In this document: one piece after another, positions 8,363-16,105 of the stretch | How positions within the stretch are numbered: position 1 is the stretch's first letter | Layout: each line of letters opens with the position of its first letter | Source of the DNA: Micrococcaceae bacterium RIT 802 | Lineage (GTDB): Bacteria > Actinomycetota > Actinomycetes > Actinomycetales > Micrococcaceae | Direction of reading: 5' to 3' | Assembly: GCA_016892645.1 (NCBI GenBank) | Contig: JAFEMX010000012.1 | Location: 62,001-126,000, forward strand | DNA: 64,000 nucleotides | Made by a program: the position numbers and the translations under genes | Notes under the pieces: generated by a model | Told to the model about the DNA's origin: nothing | Seen by the model: the letters and a program-made list of their open reading frames with translations, nothing else | Database searches by the model: none

Positions 8363-9073
8363 CTAGTTGGGGTCCGGTATTTCGGATGCCTTGGGGATCC
8401 AGCCCTCAGGGGCCCTCTCGCAGGGGAAGGGGTCAGGTGCGTTGTGGCGGGTGGAGCTGCACGCGTAGAACGGCCCTTTTTGGCTCATCAGCACGGCCAT
8501 GTGGACGTCGGCGTGGTCTTTCCACCACACGCTCAGCCCCGTAGCTGGATCGAGCCTGAGGTGTTCCCAGGCGCGCCAGAGGGCATCGACGCGGCTAACG
8601 GCCTCGGCGTGGAGGAACCACCGGCTACACCACTTGCCGTTCCTGGCATCAATGGGCCGGTTGTAGAGGGGAAGCAGATATTCGTGCAGGAATTCCTCGG
8701 CCGAGTCGTAGACCAGCCTCGTCTCCACCGCCGGCTGTGGGGCCGGGTCGCCGGCCCCTGACTGCTGCGGTGCGGCTTCGGTTTGTGCCTGGGCGAGTTC
8801 CCCGGCTGCCTTCTCCACATCAGCGACCGCACGATCACGCGCACGCTGGTTTTGCGTAAGGGCCTCGGAGGCTGCGGCACGCATCCACCCCGAAAGCTCC
8901 TGGTCGGATTTCTCCTGTGCCATGTGGACCTGCTTCTCCGCAGCCTCCAACGCCGCGTGGGCCACCCCGAGCCGATGTTTGGCCTGCTCCACGGCATCGG
9001 TTTTCCCTTGCGGGCCGGCCTGCGTTGTCTCGGGAGCCGTCGTGCCCTGGTCAAACAGGAACTGGTCATCCAT
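8363..9073 (-). CDS. DUF4913 protein of conjugative element
   Basis: The 236-residue protein has an N-terminal coiled-coil region (KHRLGVAHAALEAAEKQVHMAQEK) and a C-terminal DUF4913 block: FLHEYLLPLYNRP, then WFLHAEAVSRVDALWRAWEHLR, GLSVWWKDHADVHMAVL and GPFYACS. Its ATG overlaps the stop of the coupling-protein gene (TAATG), so the two are co-translated. DUF4913 is common on actinobacterial plasmids and ICEs beside coupling proteins; its function is unknown. Confidence 0.88.
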   Translation of the reverse strand: MDDQFLFDQGTTAPETTQAGPQGKTDAVEQAKHRLGVAHAALEAAEKQVHMAQEKSDQELSGWMRAAASEALTQNQRARDRAVADVEKAAGELAQAQTEAAPQQSGAGDPAPQPAVETRLVYDSAEEFLHEYLLPLYNRPIDARNGKWCSRWFLHAEAVSRVDALWRAWEHLRLDPATGLSVWWKDHADVHMAVLMSQKGPFYACSSTRHNAPDPFPCERAPEGWIPKASEIPDPN

Positions 9074-10297
9074 TACCGGGCGTCCTTGCCTGCTGTGATC
9101 CACGGGTTTTCCGTGGCCGTGGGATCACTTGGACGCTCGGGGGCGGAATCGCCGGCGTCGCGCTCCACCGCCGGGGCACTCGACGGTGCGTACCGGCTGA
9201 TCGACTCGTTCACCGCGTCCTTGTGTTCGGTGCTCCACCAGGGCCGGGTCTTGACCAGGGTTGCCCGGGCGCCGGAGGCAAAGACCACGGCACGGCCGCG
9301 TTCCATCTCGGTCAGATCCGAGACGTCCAGGATCCGTTCCTTGCCTTCCTGGCGTGAGCTGCTGGAGCCGCCACGCCCGGAGGAGTGGGAGACGCTGTTA
9401 TAGGAGTAGTCCCCGATCAGATCGGAGAGGGTGCGCAGGAAGGCGTCTTCCTTCACGCCGCCTCCGTAGACGACGACGTTGGATGCCGACCAGATCTTCC
9501 GCATCCCCGGTTCGCCCCAGAGCTCCACACCCTGGGACCAGGACTGCAGGATGGCCATGACGATGATCCCGCGGGAGCCGTAGTGGCTGAACAGGTCCGG
9601 CAACGCAGCCCAGCGTACGACGTTGGCCAGCTCATCGAGGGCGAAGACCGCCGGGACCGGGAGCCGGCCGCCCAGGCGTGCCCCGCGTTCCTCCAGGGCC
9701 TCGGCCACGGCCACCGTCAGGGCGGTGGTCAACGGGGCCGCCGTGCCCACACCTTCCATGGAGAGCACGTAGAGCGTTTCGGCCGAGGTGGCGAACGCCG
9801 TGGGGTCGAAGTGCTCGCGCCGGTCGGTGTCCACGCTCGCGCCCGGGGTGGGTGCGATCCAGCGTAGGGTGTTGCGGGATTTGAGGCACTGGACCATCTT
9901 CTCGGCGGTGCCGAAGATCCCATCCTTCTGCTTATCGGCCAACAACATGGTCGATTCCAGGCCGGCGGCCTGCAGCGCGTAGTCGTGGTCACGGAGCAGG
10001 GCCACCGCGTCTTCGCACTCCTGGCTGGTGATCCACAGGTACGCATCGGTGATCGGCAGGTTCCCCAGCGCGGCAGCGAGGAACAGGGAGGCGATCAGGT
10101 CCTCGGCCTTCGGCTCAAAATGCGCATCCGTCTTCGCCCCACTACCCCGGGAAGCGACGGCGAAATGATGGGTCAGTTTCGCGGCCTTGTCCTCATCCGT
10201 GACGTAGGACAGCGGGTTCCACCACCAGGTGGGTTCTTCCTGGGCGATCTTCTGCGGATCGAACACCCACACCCGCGCCTTGGCCGAGCGGGGTCCA
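9073..10297 (-). pseudogene. VirD4/TraG-type coupling protein, N-terminally truncated
   Basis: About 407 residues are open from the istA junction (RGPRSAKARVWVFDPQKIAQEEPTW as the first recognisable block). It has the Walker B-like VFALDELANV, the IIVMAILQSWSQGVELWG helix and a C-terminal segment with MERGRAVVFASGARATLVKTRPWW. This ATPase brings the relaxase-DNA complex to the conjugation channel. The N-terminal membrane anchor and Walker A are missing, cut at 10298, so the product cannot be functional. An ATG at 10272 could start a shortened peptide. Confidence 0.85.
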
Positions 10298-10801
10298 CGG
10301 GTGCATCCTGGCCTGGATGAAACCGGAGAACGTTGATGTCATCACCAGTACCGGGGGTTTGTCTTGCTGGCCACGGCCCAGAGGGATGCCCTCGTGCGGG
10401 AACCAGAGATCGCATTGAACGGCAACGCCTGGCTTGTGTTCGAGCCGGTCAGCCGGATCAGCCGGAGCGTATTCAGGCCGCAAGTGAGCGACCTTCGCCC
10501 GGAACAGGGAAGCCGAGCCGGACCAGTCGACACGTTCGGCCAGCACCGTGGCTGCCATCGTGGGCGTCTTCGCCAACAATGACCGAACGCTGGCTTCATA
10601 GTCATCGAAGCTCGAGCCGGTAGGTGCCCTTTCATAGCGCGGGGCGCGTTCCGCGGCCAAGGCCCGGTCCACGGTTCCGCGGGATACGCCCAGCTGCCGG
10701 GCGAGTTCGCGTTTGGATATCTTCTCGTTCGCGTAGCGGTGGCGGATTGTCGCCCAATCGTCCAATGTGATCACCCTTAAATCATGGTCGGGTGGCCTCA
10801 T
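10298..10801 (-). pseudogene. istA: IstA transposase, N-terminal half
   Basis: The ATG at 10801 begins MRPPDHDLRVITLDDW. Next come a helix-turn-helix (ISKRELARQLGVSRGTVDRAL) and the first part of the DDE domain with the first catalytic Asp in VAVQCDLWF. It runs on through TSTFSGFIQARMHP to codon 168 at 10298. Beyond that point the frame enters foreign sequence and ends at 10193. The C-terminal half lies at 1402-2157. Upstream bases up to 10844 are the IS end, so the promoter region of the IS is intact. Confidence 0.9.
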
Positions 10802-10817
10802 TTTCAGTTGGCGTTTA

Positions 10818-10844
10818 TGGCCCTATTTTCGGTTGGCGTTGACA
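10818..10844 (-). repeat. IS21 terminal inverted repeat, istA side
   Basis: These bases are the exact reverse complement of 584-610. A diverged copy (CGCCAACTGAAAATGAGGC on the minus strand) lies inside it toward the istA start. Confidence 0.85.
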
Positions 10845-11150
10845 AGGCTGCCGGTCTCAACCCAGATGGTGTTGTGCACGATGAGGTCCATGATGGCGTC
10901 GGCGTGGACCCCGGGCCCCAGCCGCTGATGCCAGTCCTTCTTGGCCTACTGGGATGCAGAGCACGGACGCGGCCGTGTCGTAGCGGCGCTCGAGCGTCTC
11001 CAGCGGGATGCTGTGTATGCCCTCGCCAGGATGGTCGAGAAGTCGGTGATCGATCACCAGCAGGGTCGTGGCCGCATACTTTTTCTCGCGTTTGGCCCGT
11101 CAGTGGCAGGCGGCCCCCAAGCACGCCACTAGTGGCCTCGAATCCTGCTA
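10845..11150 (-). pseudogene. Older istB remnant, interrupted by IS21
   Basis: On the minus strand, different frames read KYAATTLLVIDHRLLDHP, ETLERRYDTA and DWHQRLGPGVHADAIMDLIVHNTIWVETG, a recognisable IstB C-terminal region. At least one frameshift and an in-frame TAG break it. The element at 584-10844 is inserted right after ETGS. The last codons continue on the other side at 583-545 as NLREHATMNQ and a stop. Nothing N-terminal of the AAA core remains, so this is an old decayed copy of a different IS21-type element. Confidence 0.75.
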
Positions 11151-12017
11151 GCTCTCGCGGCGGGTACCGGCCTCCAAATCGTCTACCGGTGGACCCCAAC
11201 AAGGCGAATATTCAACGGGCGGACGTCATCGTCAAACGCCAGCATACAAGCAACAGATATAAGTTGTTTATAGATACACTGGCGACGACTCCGCTCTTAG
11301 TAGTGTCGACGTAGTCCCTTCGAGTCGGAGATTCTGGAGAACTGTCGCCGCGGGGTCGGAGTTCCGGCCCTCCTTCAGATTCAGGTGCCGGAGGCTCTAC
11401 CGGGACTTCTTCGATCGGTGAGTCCGGAATTCAGTAGCCGCTGAAAGGCACGCGCATTGCCACTGTTCCTACAATCGAGTGGATCAAGTAGGACGGTCGG
11501 CAGCACCGAGAAGGCCAGTCCTGGGCCGTCCCCCGTAGAGTTGTATGCCCATTGTTGTTGTTGGACAGTCTACTCAAAAATGAGCAGAAGGCTGAAGGAT
11601 CGCCCAGATGGGCCCAAATGACTCCTCGGGGGATTGCTGCGGAGTACGGCCGGCACAATTCACTCGAGGAGAAGGAGGCTAAGCGATTTCTTGTTCCCCT
11701 CGGGAATGTTTTGGGGAGTCGTCGACGCCGGTTTCACGTGGAACATTCATGCCGATGGGTTCCCAACCGTGTCTGGTCTGGACCCACTGGGTCCACCGAT
11801 AGTCCTCTCGGAACGCGCCTCATCCCGAACAGCCGCGCCTGGAGACCTACTTCTTGAATGTTCTTGGCATCGATTTCTTGCAACTACATCCATGGCTACT
11901 CGACGAGGGCGGCATTCCGGAGTGGACTAATGAAAACACAATTTTGAACGGGCAAGGGTGTCATCGTCAGTCCGGCATGCAGAGAGCGAAACCTACTCTA
12001 GAGGACCGACGTGCCGT
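11151..12017. other. Gene-free junction between island and parB
   Basis: I find no gene with convincing composition or a recognisable product in about 870 bases. Short open frames here look like noise. The stretch contains a parS-like site at 11730 and ends at the perfect parS of 12024. The part from about 11151 to 11330 may still be decayed mobile DNA; the part nearer parB is probably native. Confidence 0.55.
11730..11745. promoter_or_regulatory. parS-like site
   Basis: GGTTTCACGTGGAACA differs from the consensus TGTTTCACGTGAAACA at two positions. It lies in the gene-free stretch downstream of parB. Confidence 0.7.
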
Positions 12018-12023
12018 CTGTCG

Positions 12024-12039
12024 TGTTTCACGTGAAACA
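12024..12039. promoter_or_regulatory. Perfect parS within a 28-bp palindrome
   Basis: TGTTTCACGTGAAACA is an exact match to the parS consensus. The dyad extends six more bases on each side (12018-12045, arms starting CTGTCG). It sits 11 bases past the parB stop, so the transcribed palindrome could also act as a 3' hairpin for parB mRNA. Confidence 0.9.
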
Positions 12040-12055
12040 CGACAGATAGCGCCCT

Positions 12056-13564
12056 CTACTTGTCGGAACTGGGCGAGATCACGCTCATGATTCTATTCAA
12101 ATCGTCGACACTTCCGAACTCGATACTCACACGACCTTTTTTGGCACCGAGGGTGATCTTGACGTTTGTATCCAACTGATCCGACAACGAGTTGGCCAAG
12201 TAGTCCAACCGCTCGTGGCGAGCGGTTGCGCGCGGCGCCTTTTCGCGTGCGGGGCGGCGTAGTCCATCGTTCATAGCTACGATCTCCTCTGTAGCGCGGA
12301 CGGATAGCCCCTCGTTAACGATTCTCTGAGCCACTCGTTCCATTTCCGCAGTGTCTGCCAGGGCGAGAAGTGCCCTCGCGTGCCCCGCGGACAGCACACC
12401 AGCCGCCACTCGCCGCTGAACCAACGCAGGCAATTTCATGAGACGGATGGTGTTGGATATTTGCGGACGGGAGCGCCCAATCCGTTCTGACAGTTCATCC
12501 TGAGTACAATCGAACTCTTGCATGAGCTGCTGATAGGCGGCGGCTTCCTCCAAGGGGTTCAGCTGCGAACGGTGAAGATTCTCAAGGAGCGCATCACGAA
12601 GTAGATCCGTATTTGATGTCTGCCGAATGATCGCTGGAATAGTGGCAAGCCCCGCGGCCTGCGCTGCCCGCCAGCGCCGCTCGCCCATGACCAGCTCATA
12701 GCTCTCCGCGCCCAGTTCATCCGAGGGACGGACCACGATCGGCTGGAGCAGCCCAACCTCCCGGATTGAGTGGACCAGCTCTGCCATGTCCTCCTCGTCG
12801 AACGAGTTCCGCGGCTGCTTTCGGTTCGGATGTATATCCCCAACCGGCACCTCGGCGAAAGATGCGCCAGGGACGGCAATCAAGGTTTCACGTGGAACAT
12901 CACTCGACGTGCCGCTAGCACCAGAGGGGGAAGGAACAGACGTCGGACTCGGAGTTCCCGTTTTCTCGCCAAAAGGTTCACCTGAAGAGGTACCGGTCGT
13001 ATCCTTGTCTTCCTTCTGCTGCATCACCTCTGCAAGAACGTCAGGAACGGCGACTCTGCGATTGCGACTGCCAGTCGCGGGTCTCCTCGAGCCGCTCTCT
13101 TCGCCCTGACTATTCGTCGAAGCGTCCTCAGGGCGCCCTGGGGCAAAGAACATGTCCACGGGACGGGACTTCCGCGCCTGCTGCTTGACAGGAGTCGGGG
13201 CTGTTTTGTCCGATTCAGTTTCGTCCTCAGTCTTGACCACAGAACGAGGGGTCTTGCTGACTCTGCGCGGGGCAGGAAGGGTCTTAGCAGTCTCTTTAGT
13301 GTCGCCAGATCGAGGATTCTTCGCTGTTTCACGTGAAACAGTAGTCGTGGATCTGCGCGCCTCTGTTTCACGTGAAACTTCCATTGGCGGAGTTGGCCAG
13401 TCCCCACTCGACGCCGAAGAACTCGAACCGGGATCTGGGTTCTCTGCAAATGGGGAAGCTCCGGCTCCCGGGGATCCCTCGGCCTGTGCAACTTCGTCGG
13501 TCGTCGGGCTCCCGGAGATGAGGGCACCAAGACCTCGACCTAATCCACGCCGCTTCTCCGCCAT
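12056..13564 (-). CDS. parB: Chromosome-partitioning protein ParB
   Basis: The 502-residue CTP-dependent DNA clamp loads at parS and organises the origin region. The N-terminus [12 protein letters not shown] stimulates ParA. The core has [14 protein letters not shown], then [10 protein letters not shown], the CTP-binding [12 protein letters not shown], a DNA-binding HTH ([23 protein letters not shown]) and a C-terminal dimerisation domain. A Ser/Thr/Pro-rich linker of roughly 200 residues between the N-terminal motif and the core is unusually long. It contains VSRET twice and VPRET once, each encoded by a parS site. The start follows AGAGGA by six bases; ATG 13567 is adjacent. Confidence 0.95.
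   Translation of the reverse strand: MAEKRRGLGRGLGALISGSPTTDEVAQAEGSPGAGASPFAENPDPGSSSSASSGDWPTPPMEVSRETEARRSTTTVSRETAKNPRSGDTKETAKTLPAPRRVSKTPRSVVKTEDETESDKTAPTPVKQQARKSRPVDMFFAPGRPEDASTNSQGEESGSRRPATGSRNRRVAVPDVLAEVMQQKEDKDTTGTSSGEPFGEKTGTPSPTSVPSPSGASGTSSDVPRETLIAVPGASFAEVPVGDIHPNRKQPRNSFDEEDMAELVHSIREVGLLQPIVVRPSDELGAESYELVMGERRWRAAQAAGLATIPAIIRQTSNTDLLRDALLENLHRSQLNPLEEAAAYQQLMQEFDCTQDELSERIGRSRPQISNTIRLMKLPALVQRRVAAGVLSAGHARALLALADTAEMERVAQRIVNEGLSVRATEEIVAMNDGLRRPAREKAPRATARHERLDYLANSLSDQLDTNVKITLGAKKGRVSIEFGSVDDLNRIMSVISPSSDK
12884..12899. promoter_or_regulatory. parS-like site inside parB
   Basis: GGTTTCACGTGGAACA has two changes from consensus. It is read in the parB frame as V-P-R-E-T. 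Confidence 0.7.
13325..13340. promoter_or_regulatory. Perfect parS inside parB
   Basis: TGTTTCACGTGAAACA is an exact consensus match. It is read in the parB linker as V-S-R-E-T. Confidence 0.9.
13364..13379. promoter_or_regulatory. parS inside parB
   Basis: TGTTTCACGTGAAACT matches 15 of 16 consensus bases. It lies 23 bases from the preceding perfect site and is also read as V-S-R-E-T. Confidence 0.88.
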
Positions 13565-13657
13565 CATTTGTCCTCTCAACGTCGCCAATCCGCCACTTTT
13601 GGCGTCTATTGCTCAGTCAAGAGTCTACTGGCAACAGATGGGTTCGACGTCGTCCAA

Positions 13658-14653
13658 CTACCCGCGTTCCGCGATCTCTGCAGCCGCTTCGAGATATGAC
13701 AGGGCTCCGGTGGAACTCGGATCGTAGGTAACGACAGTCTGCTGGTAGCTCGGCGCCTCGGAGATCCTCACACTGCGAGGAATCAAGGCACCCAAAACCT
13801 GCTGTGGGAAGTGTTCTCGAACCTCGGCAGCAACCTGGGAAGCCAGGTTAGTGCGTCCGTCATACATAGTCAGCAGAATCGTTGAAACAACCAGTTCCGA
13901 GTTCAAATGCTTCTGAATCAGTTCAATATTGTTGAGCAGCTGGCTGAGTCCTTCGAGAGCGTAGTACTCACACTGGATTGGAATCAATACCTCACGCGCC
14001 GCGACGAATGCGTTGACCGTCAGGAGGCCGAGGCTGGGCGGGCAATCGATGAAGACGTAGTCGATACGCTCCTGGCCTAGTTCCTCCCGAGTCTTCCGAT
14101 ATACATCTAGAGCTCGCCGAAGTCGCTGTTCACGTGCAACGAGGGATACGAGTTCGATCTCGGCCCCGGCTAGGTGGATGGTCGCCGGGGCAACCAACAG
14201 ATTATCGAACTGGGGGCAAGGGGCCAGGACGTCGGCCAACGGGACATCATTGATGAGAACATCGTAGATGCTCTCGACCTCGGCGTGGTGCTCGATTCCC
14301 AATGCCGTGGAGGCGTTCCCCTGAGGGTCGATGTCGACCACGAGCACATTCATACCGGCCTTCGCCAACGCTGCGGCAATGTTGACCGTAGTCGTCGTCT
14401 TCCCAACTCCACCCTTCTGATTGCTGACGGTGAGGAACCGAGTGGCCTGGGGTTTTGGCAAGGATCTTCCATTCAGGCGTTCGCGACGCTTGTTCTCATC
14501 GGCCAACTGGCTCGCCAGCGGAGTGCTTTCGTCGATGCTGTCCATCATGTCCCGGACCGGTGCCTTCGCTTCAGACTGAACTGTTTTTTGGTGCTTGATG
14601 GTGTCGTCCTCCAGAAAGATTTGATCCAAGGGTCTTCCTTCGGCGGACGGCAC
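13658..14653 (-). CDS. parA: Chromosome-partitioning ATPase ParA
   Basis: This deviant Walker A ATPase moves the ParB-parS complex. It has KGGVGKTTTTVNIAAALA at about residue 80, DIDPQGNAST, IDCPPSLGLLTVNA and the closing SYLEAAAEIAERG. The N-terminal 70 residues are a variable extension, as in other Actinobacteria. The start is uncertain: GTG 14653 is used because the frame is open and a parS site lies 6 bases upstream, but internal starts near residue 36 cannot be excluded. The parS at the start suggests ParB-dependent control of the operon. Confidence 0.92.
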   Translation of the reverse strand: MPSAEGRPLDQIFLEDDTIKHQKTVQSEAKAPVRDMMDSIDESTPLASQLADENKRRERLNGRSLPKPQATRFLTVSNQKGGVGKTTTTVNIAAALAKAGMNVLVVDIDPQGNASTALGIEHHAEVESIYDVLINDVPLADVLAPCPQFDNLLVAPATIHLAGAEIELVSLVAREQRLRRALDVYRKTREELGQERIDYVFIDCPPSLGLLTVNAFVAAREVLIPIQCEYYALEGLSQLLNNIELIQKHLNSELVVSTILLTMYDGRTNLASQVAAEVREHFPQQVLGALIPRSVRISEAPSYQQTVVTYDPSSTGALSYLEAAAEIAERG

Positions 14654-14658
14654 CCTGG

Positions 14659-14674
14659 CGTTTCACGTGAAACG
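14659..14674. promoter_or_regulatory. parS upstream of parA
   Basis: CGTTTCACGTGAAACG keeps the perfect 14-base core and differs only at the two outermost bases. It sits directly before the parA start. Confidence 0.85.
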
Positions 14675-14829
14675 TGGAGATCAACTTCTTTAGTTTGCAT
14701 TGCAAGCGACAGGTTCTGCTGTGCGCGGTAGATGACACCAGGTTCCGAGGTAAGGATTGCCTGCCTGTCCATACCCACCCTCTCCTGACCACTTCGATGG
14801 CGGATATCGCCACCCGTACAGCCTACCGT

Positions 14830-15480
14830 TTAGCTTGAGCGGCCGATGCTGATCCGCACAACCGTGGTCGGCTCGTCCAGGATGTCGGCGCCGGCTATGA
14901 CGACCTCCGTACGGTCCGCACCCAGTTTCCGAAGTACCTTTGACGCCTTCTGGACTTCCTCTGCGGCACTACGTCCTTTGATTGCCAGGACCTCTCCGTG
15001 CCCGTGCACCAGCGGCATCGTCAATCGCGCCAGGTTTCCCAATGCAGAAACCGCCCGGGCGGTAACGACGTCCGCATTGACGTGATCAATGGCCTGTTCC
15101 GCCCGCGAGCGGAAAACAGTCACGTTCTCGAGTTCGAGGTCATCGACCACTTCGTTGAGCCAAATGCAACGCCGTTCCAACGGCTCGATCAACGTCAACC
15201 TCAAGTCAGGTCGGGCTATGGCAAAGGTAAGGCCGGGGAGACCGGCACCGCTCCCGACGTCGGCGACCTCGGCAGCTTGGGGAATCAAGTCAGCAACGAC
15301 AGCGCAATTCAGCACGTGACGGCTCCATAGCCGTGGAACCTCGCGAGGCCCCAGTAGGCCGCGTTCCATGCCGGACGTGGCCAGATGTTCCACGTAGCGC
15401 CTAGCCAGCGACAATCGTTGCCCGAACACCGACTGAGCGGCATTGCTCTCGGCGTCTGTCGGCAGTACTTCCTGGCTCAC
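14830..15480 (-). CDS. rsmG: 16S rRNA m7G527 methyltransferase RsmG
   Basis: The 216-residue SAM-dependent enzyme methylates N7 of G527 in 16S rRNA. It has LWSRHVLNCAVV, the SAM loop VADVGSGAGLPGL, the acidic LTLIEPLERRC, then VTARAVSALGNL and VLAIKGRSAAEEV. The size is normal for the family. It is co-directional with khpB upstream and parA downstream in the usual actinobacterial order. Loss of this gene gives low-level streptomycin resistance in other species. Confidence 0.95.
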   Translation of the reverse strand: MSQEVLPTDAESNAAQSVFGQRLSLARRYVEHLATSGMERGLLGPREVPRLWSRHVLNCAVVADLIPQAAEVADVGSGAGLPGLTFAIARPDLRLTLIEPLERRCIWLNEVVDDLELENVTVFRSRAEQAIDHVNADVVTARAVSALGNLARLTMPLVHGHGEVLAIKGRSAAEEVQKASKVLRKLGADRTEVVIAGADILDEPTTVVRISIGRSS

Positions 15481-15529
15481 ATTGCTCCCGGTTCTAGCTA
15501 AAGGCTAATTCGATCTCGTATCCGCGGAA

Positions 15530-16102
15530 TTAGGAGTCTCGGGCTGAGACAACGATGTGCCGCTCTCCGCCTTCGCCTTCGGACTCGCTGTGCAACCCCA
15601 AGTCCGCGATCGTGTCGTGTACCAGCTTGCGCTCGTACGCGCTCATCGGCTCCAGGGCGACTTCCCCGCCGTTGGCTTTCACTGCGGCGACAGCCTCCTC
15701 GGCCATCTTCCTTAGCTCGCCCGCACGGCCATCCCGATAGCCGGCGATGTCCAGAACGAGACGTGAACGATTACCCGTGGCCGACAGGACGGCAAGGCGC
15801 GCCAATTCCTGCAGCGCTTCGAGGCCATCGCCTTCATGCCCGAGCAGGTCCTTGAGCGAGGCGTCGTCTCCGTTTTCGCTGACGATCGAGATATATGTAC
15901 GCCCGCTGCGGATTTCAATATCAATATCACCGTCGAGATCGGCGATGTCGAGGAGTTCCTCCAGGTAGTCTGCAGCGATGTCGCCCTCTTCCTCGACCCG
16001 GCTGACGGTCTCGAGGGGCGAGGAATCGGTCCCCGGAACCTGCTCTACCTGGCTTCCGGGAGTCTGCTCAAGCTCATTGGCATTGGCATCGACGGTGCTC
16101 AT
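15530..16102 (-). CDS. khpB: RNA-binding protein KhpB (Jag/EloR family)
   Basis: The 190-residue protein has an acidic N-terminal segment followed by a KH domain (DGDIDIEIRSGRTYISIV, then LLGHEGDGLEALQELARL) and a C-terminal R3H domain (LEPMSAYERKLVHDTIADLG). Members bind RNA and influence cell division and elongation. It lies 3 bases after yidC in the conserved operon. The Jag N-terminal domain of Firmicutes is absent, as is usual in Actinobacteria. Confidence 0.93.
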   Translation of the reverse strand: MSTVDANANELEQTPGSQVEQVPGTDSSPLETVSRVEEEGDIAADYLEELLDIADLDGDIDIEIRSGRTYISIVSENGDDASLKDLLGHEGDGLEALQELARLAVLSATGNRSRLVLDIAGYRDGRAGELRKMAEEAVAAVKANGGEVALEPMSAYERKLVHDTIADLGLHSESEGEGGERHIVVSARDS

Positions 16103-16105
16103 CGT

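Larger units (their letters stand above)
2161..10300. mobile_element. 8,140-bp conjugative-element fragment with RiPP cargo inserted in istA
   Basis: The segment lies between two copies of CGG (2158-2160 and 10298-10300), which are the same proline codon of istA. Both of its ends cut genes: a relaxase reading in from the left and a VirD4-like coupling protein reading in from the right, each missing its N-terminus at the junction. Between them lie a coiled-coil protein, the RiPP locus, a gene-free gap and DUF4913. I see no integrase, resolvase or terminal inverted repeat inside, so how it entered istA is not clear. A fragment of a plasmid or ICE is the simplest reading. Confidence 0.75.
584..10844 (-). 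mobile_element. IS21-family element, split by an 8.1-kb insertion
   Basis: The outer ends are perfect 27-base inverted repeats at 584-610 and 10818-10844, beginning TGTCAACGCCAACCG. Each has a diverged inner repeat, which is usual for IS21. Read on the minus strand, the element has an istA start at 10801, the istA N-terminal half, an inserted segment (2161-10300), the istA C-terminal half, then istB ending at 647. Flanks are AGGTT on the left and AGGCT on the right, a possible 5-bp target duplication with one change. Without the insert the element would be about 2.1 kb, a normal IS21 size. Confidence 0.85.

Noticed and set aside
8299-8365. tRNA-like stretch (GTCTAATGGTAGGA D-arm look-alike) in the island
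   Set aside because: No matching acceptor stem, anticodon stem or T-arm could be formed downstream; at most a decayed fragment.
2161-10300. Insert interpreted as a complete transposon
   Set aside because: No transposase, resolvase or terminal inverted repeat inside, and both ends cut genes.
11431-12055. Several short open frames between the island and parB
   Set aside because: They overlap each other on both strands, have no RBS or recognisable domain, and cover parS sites.
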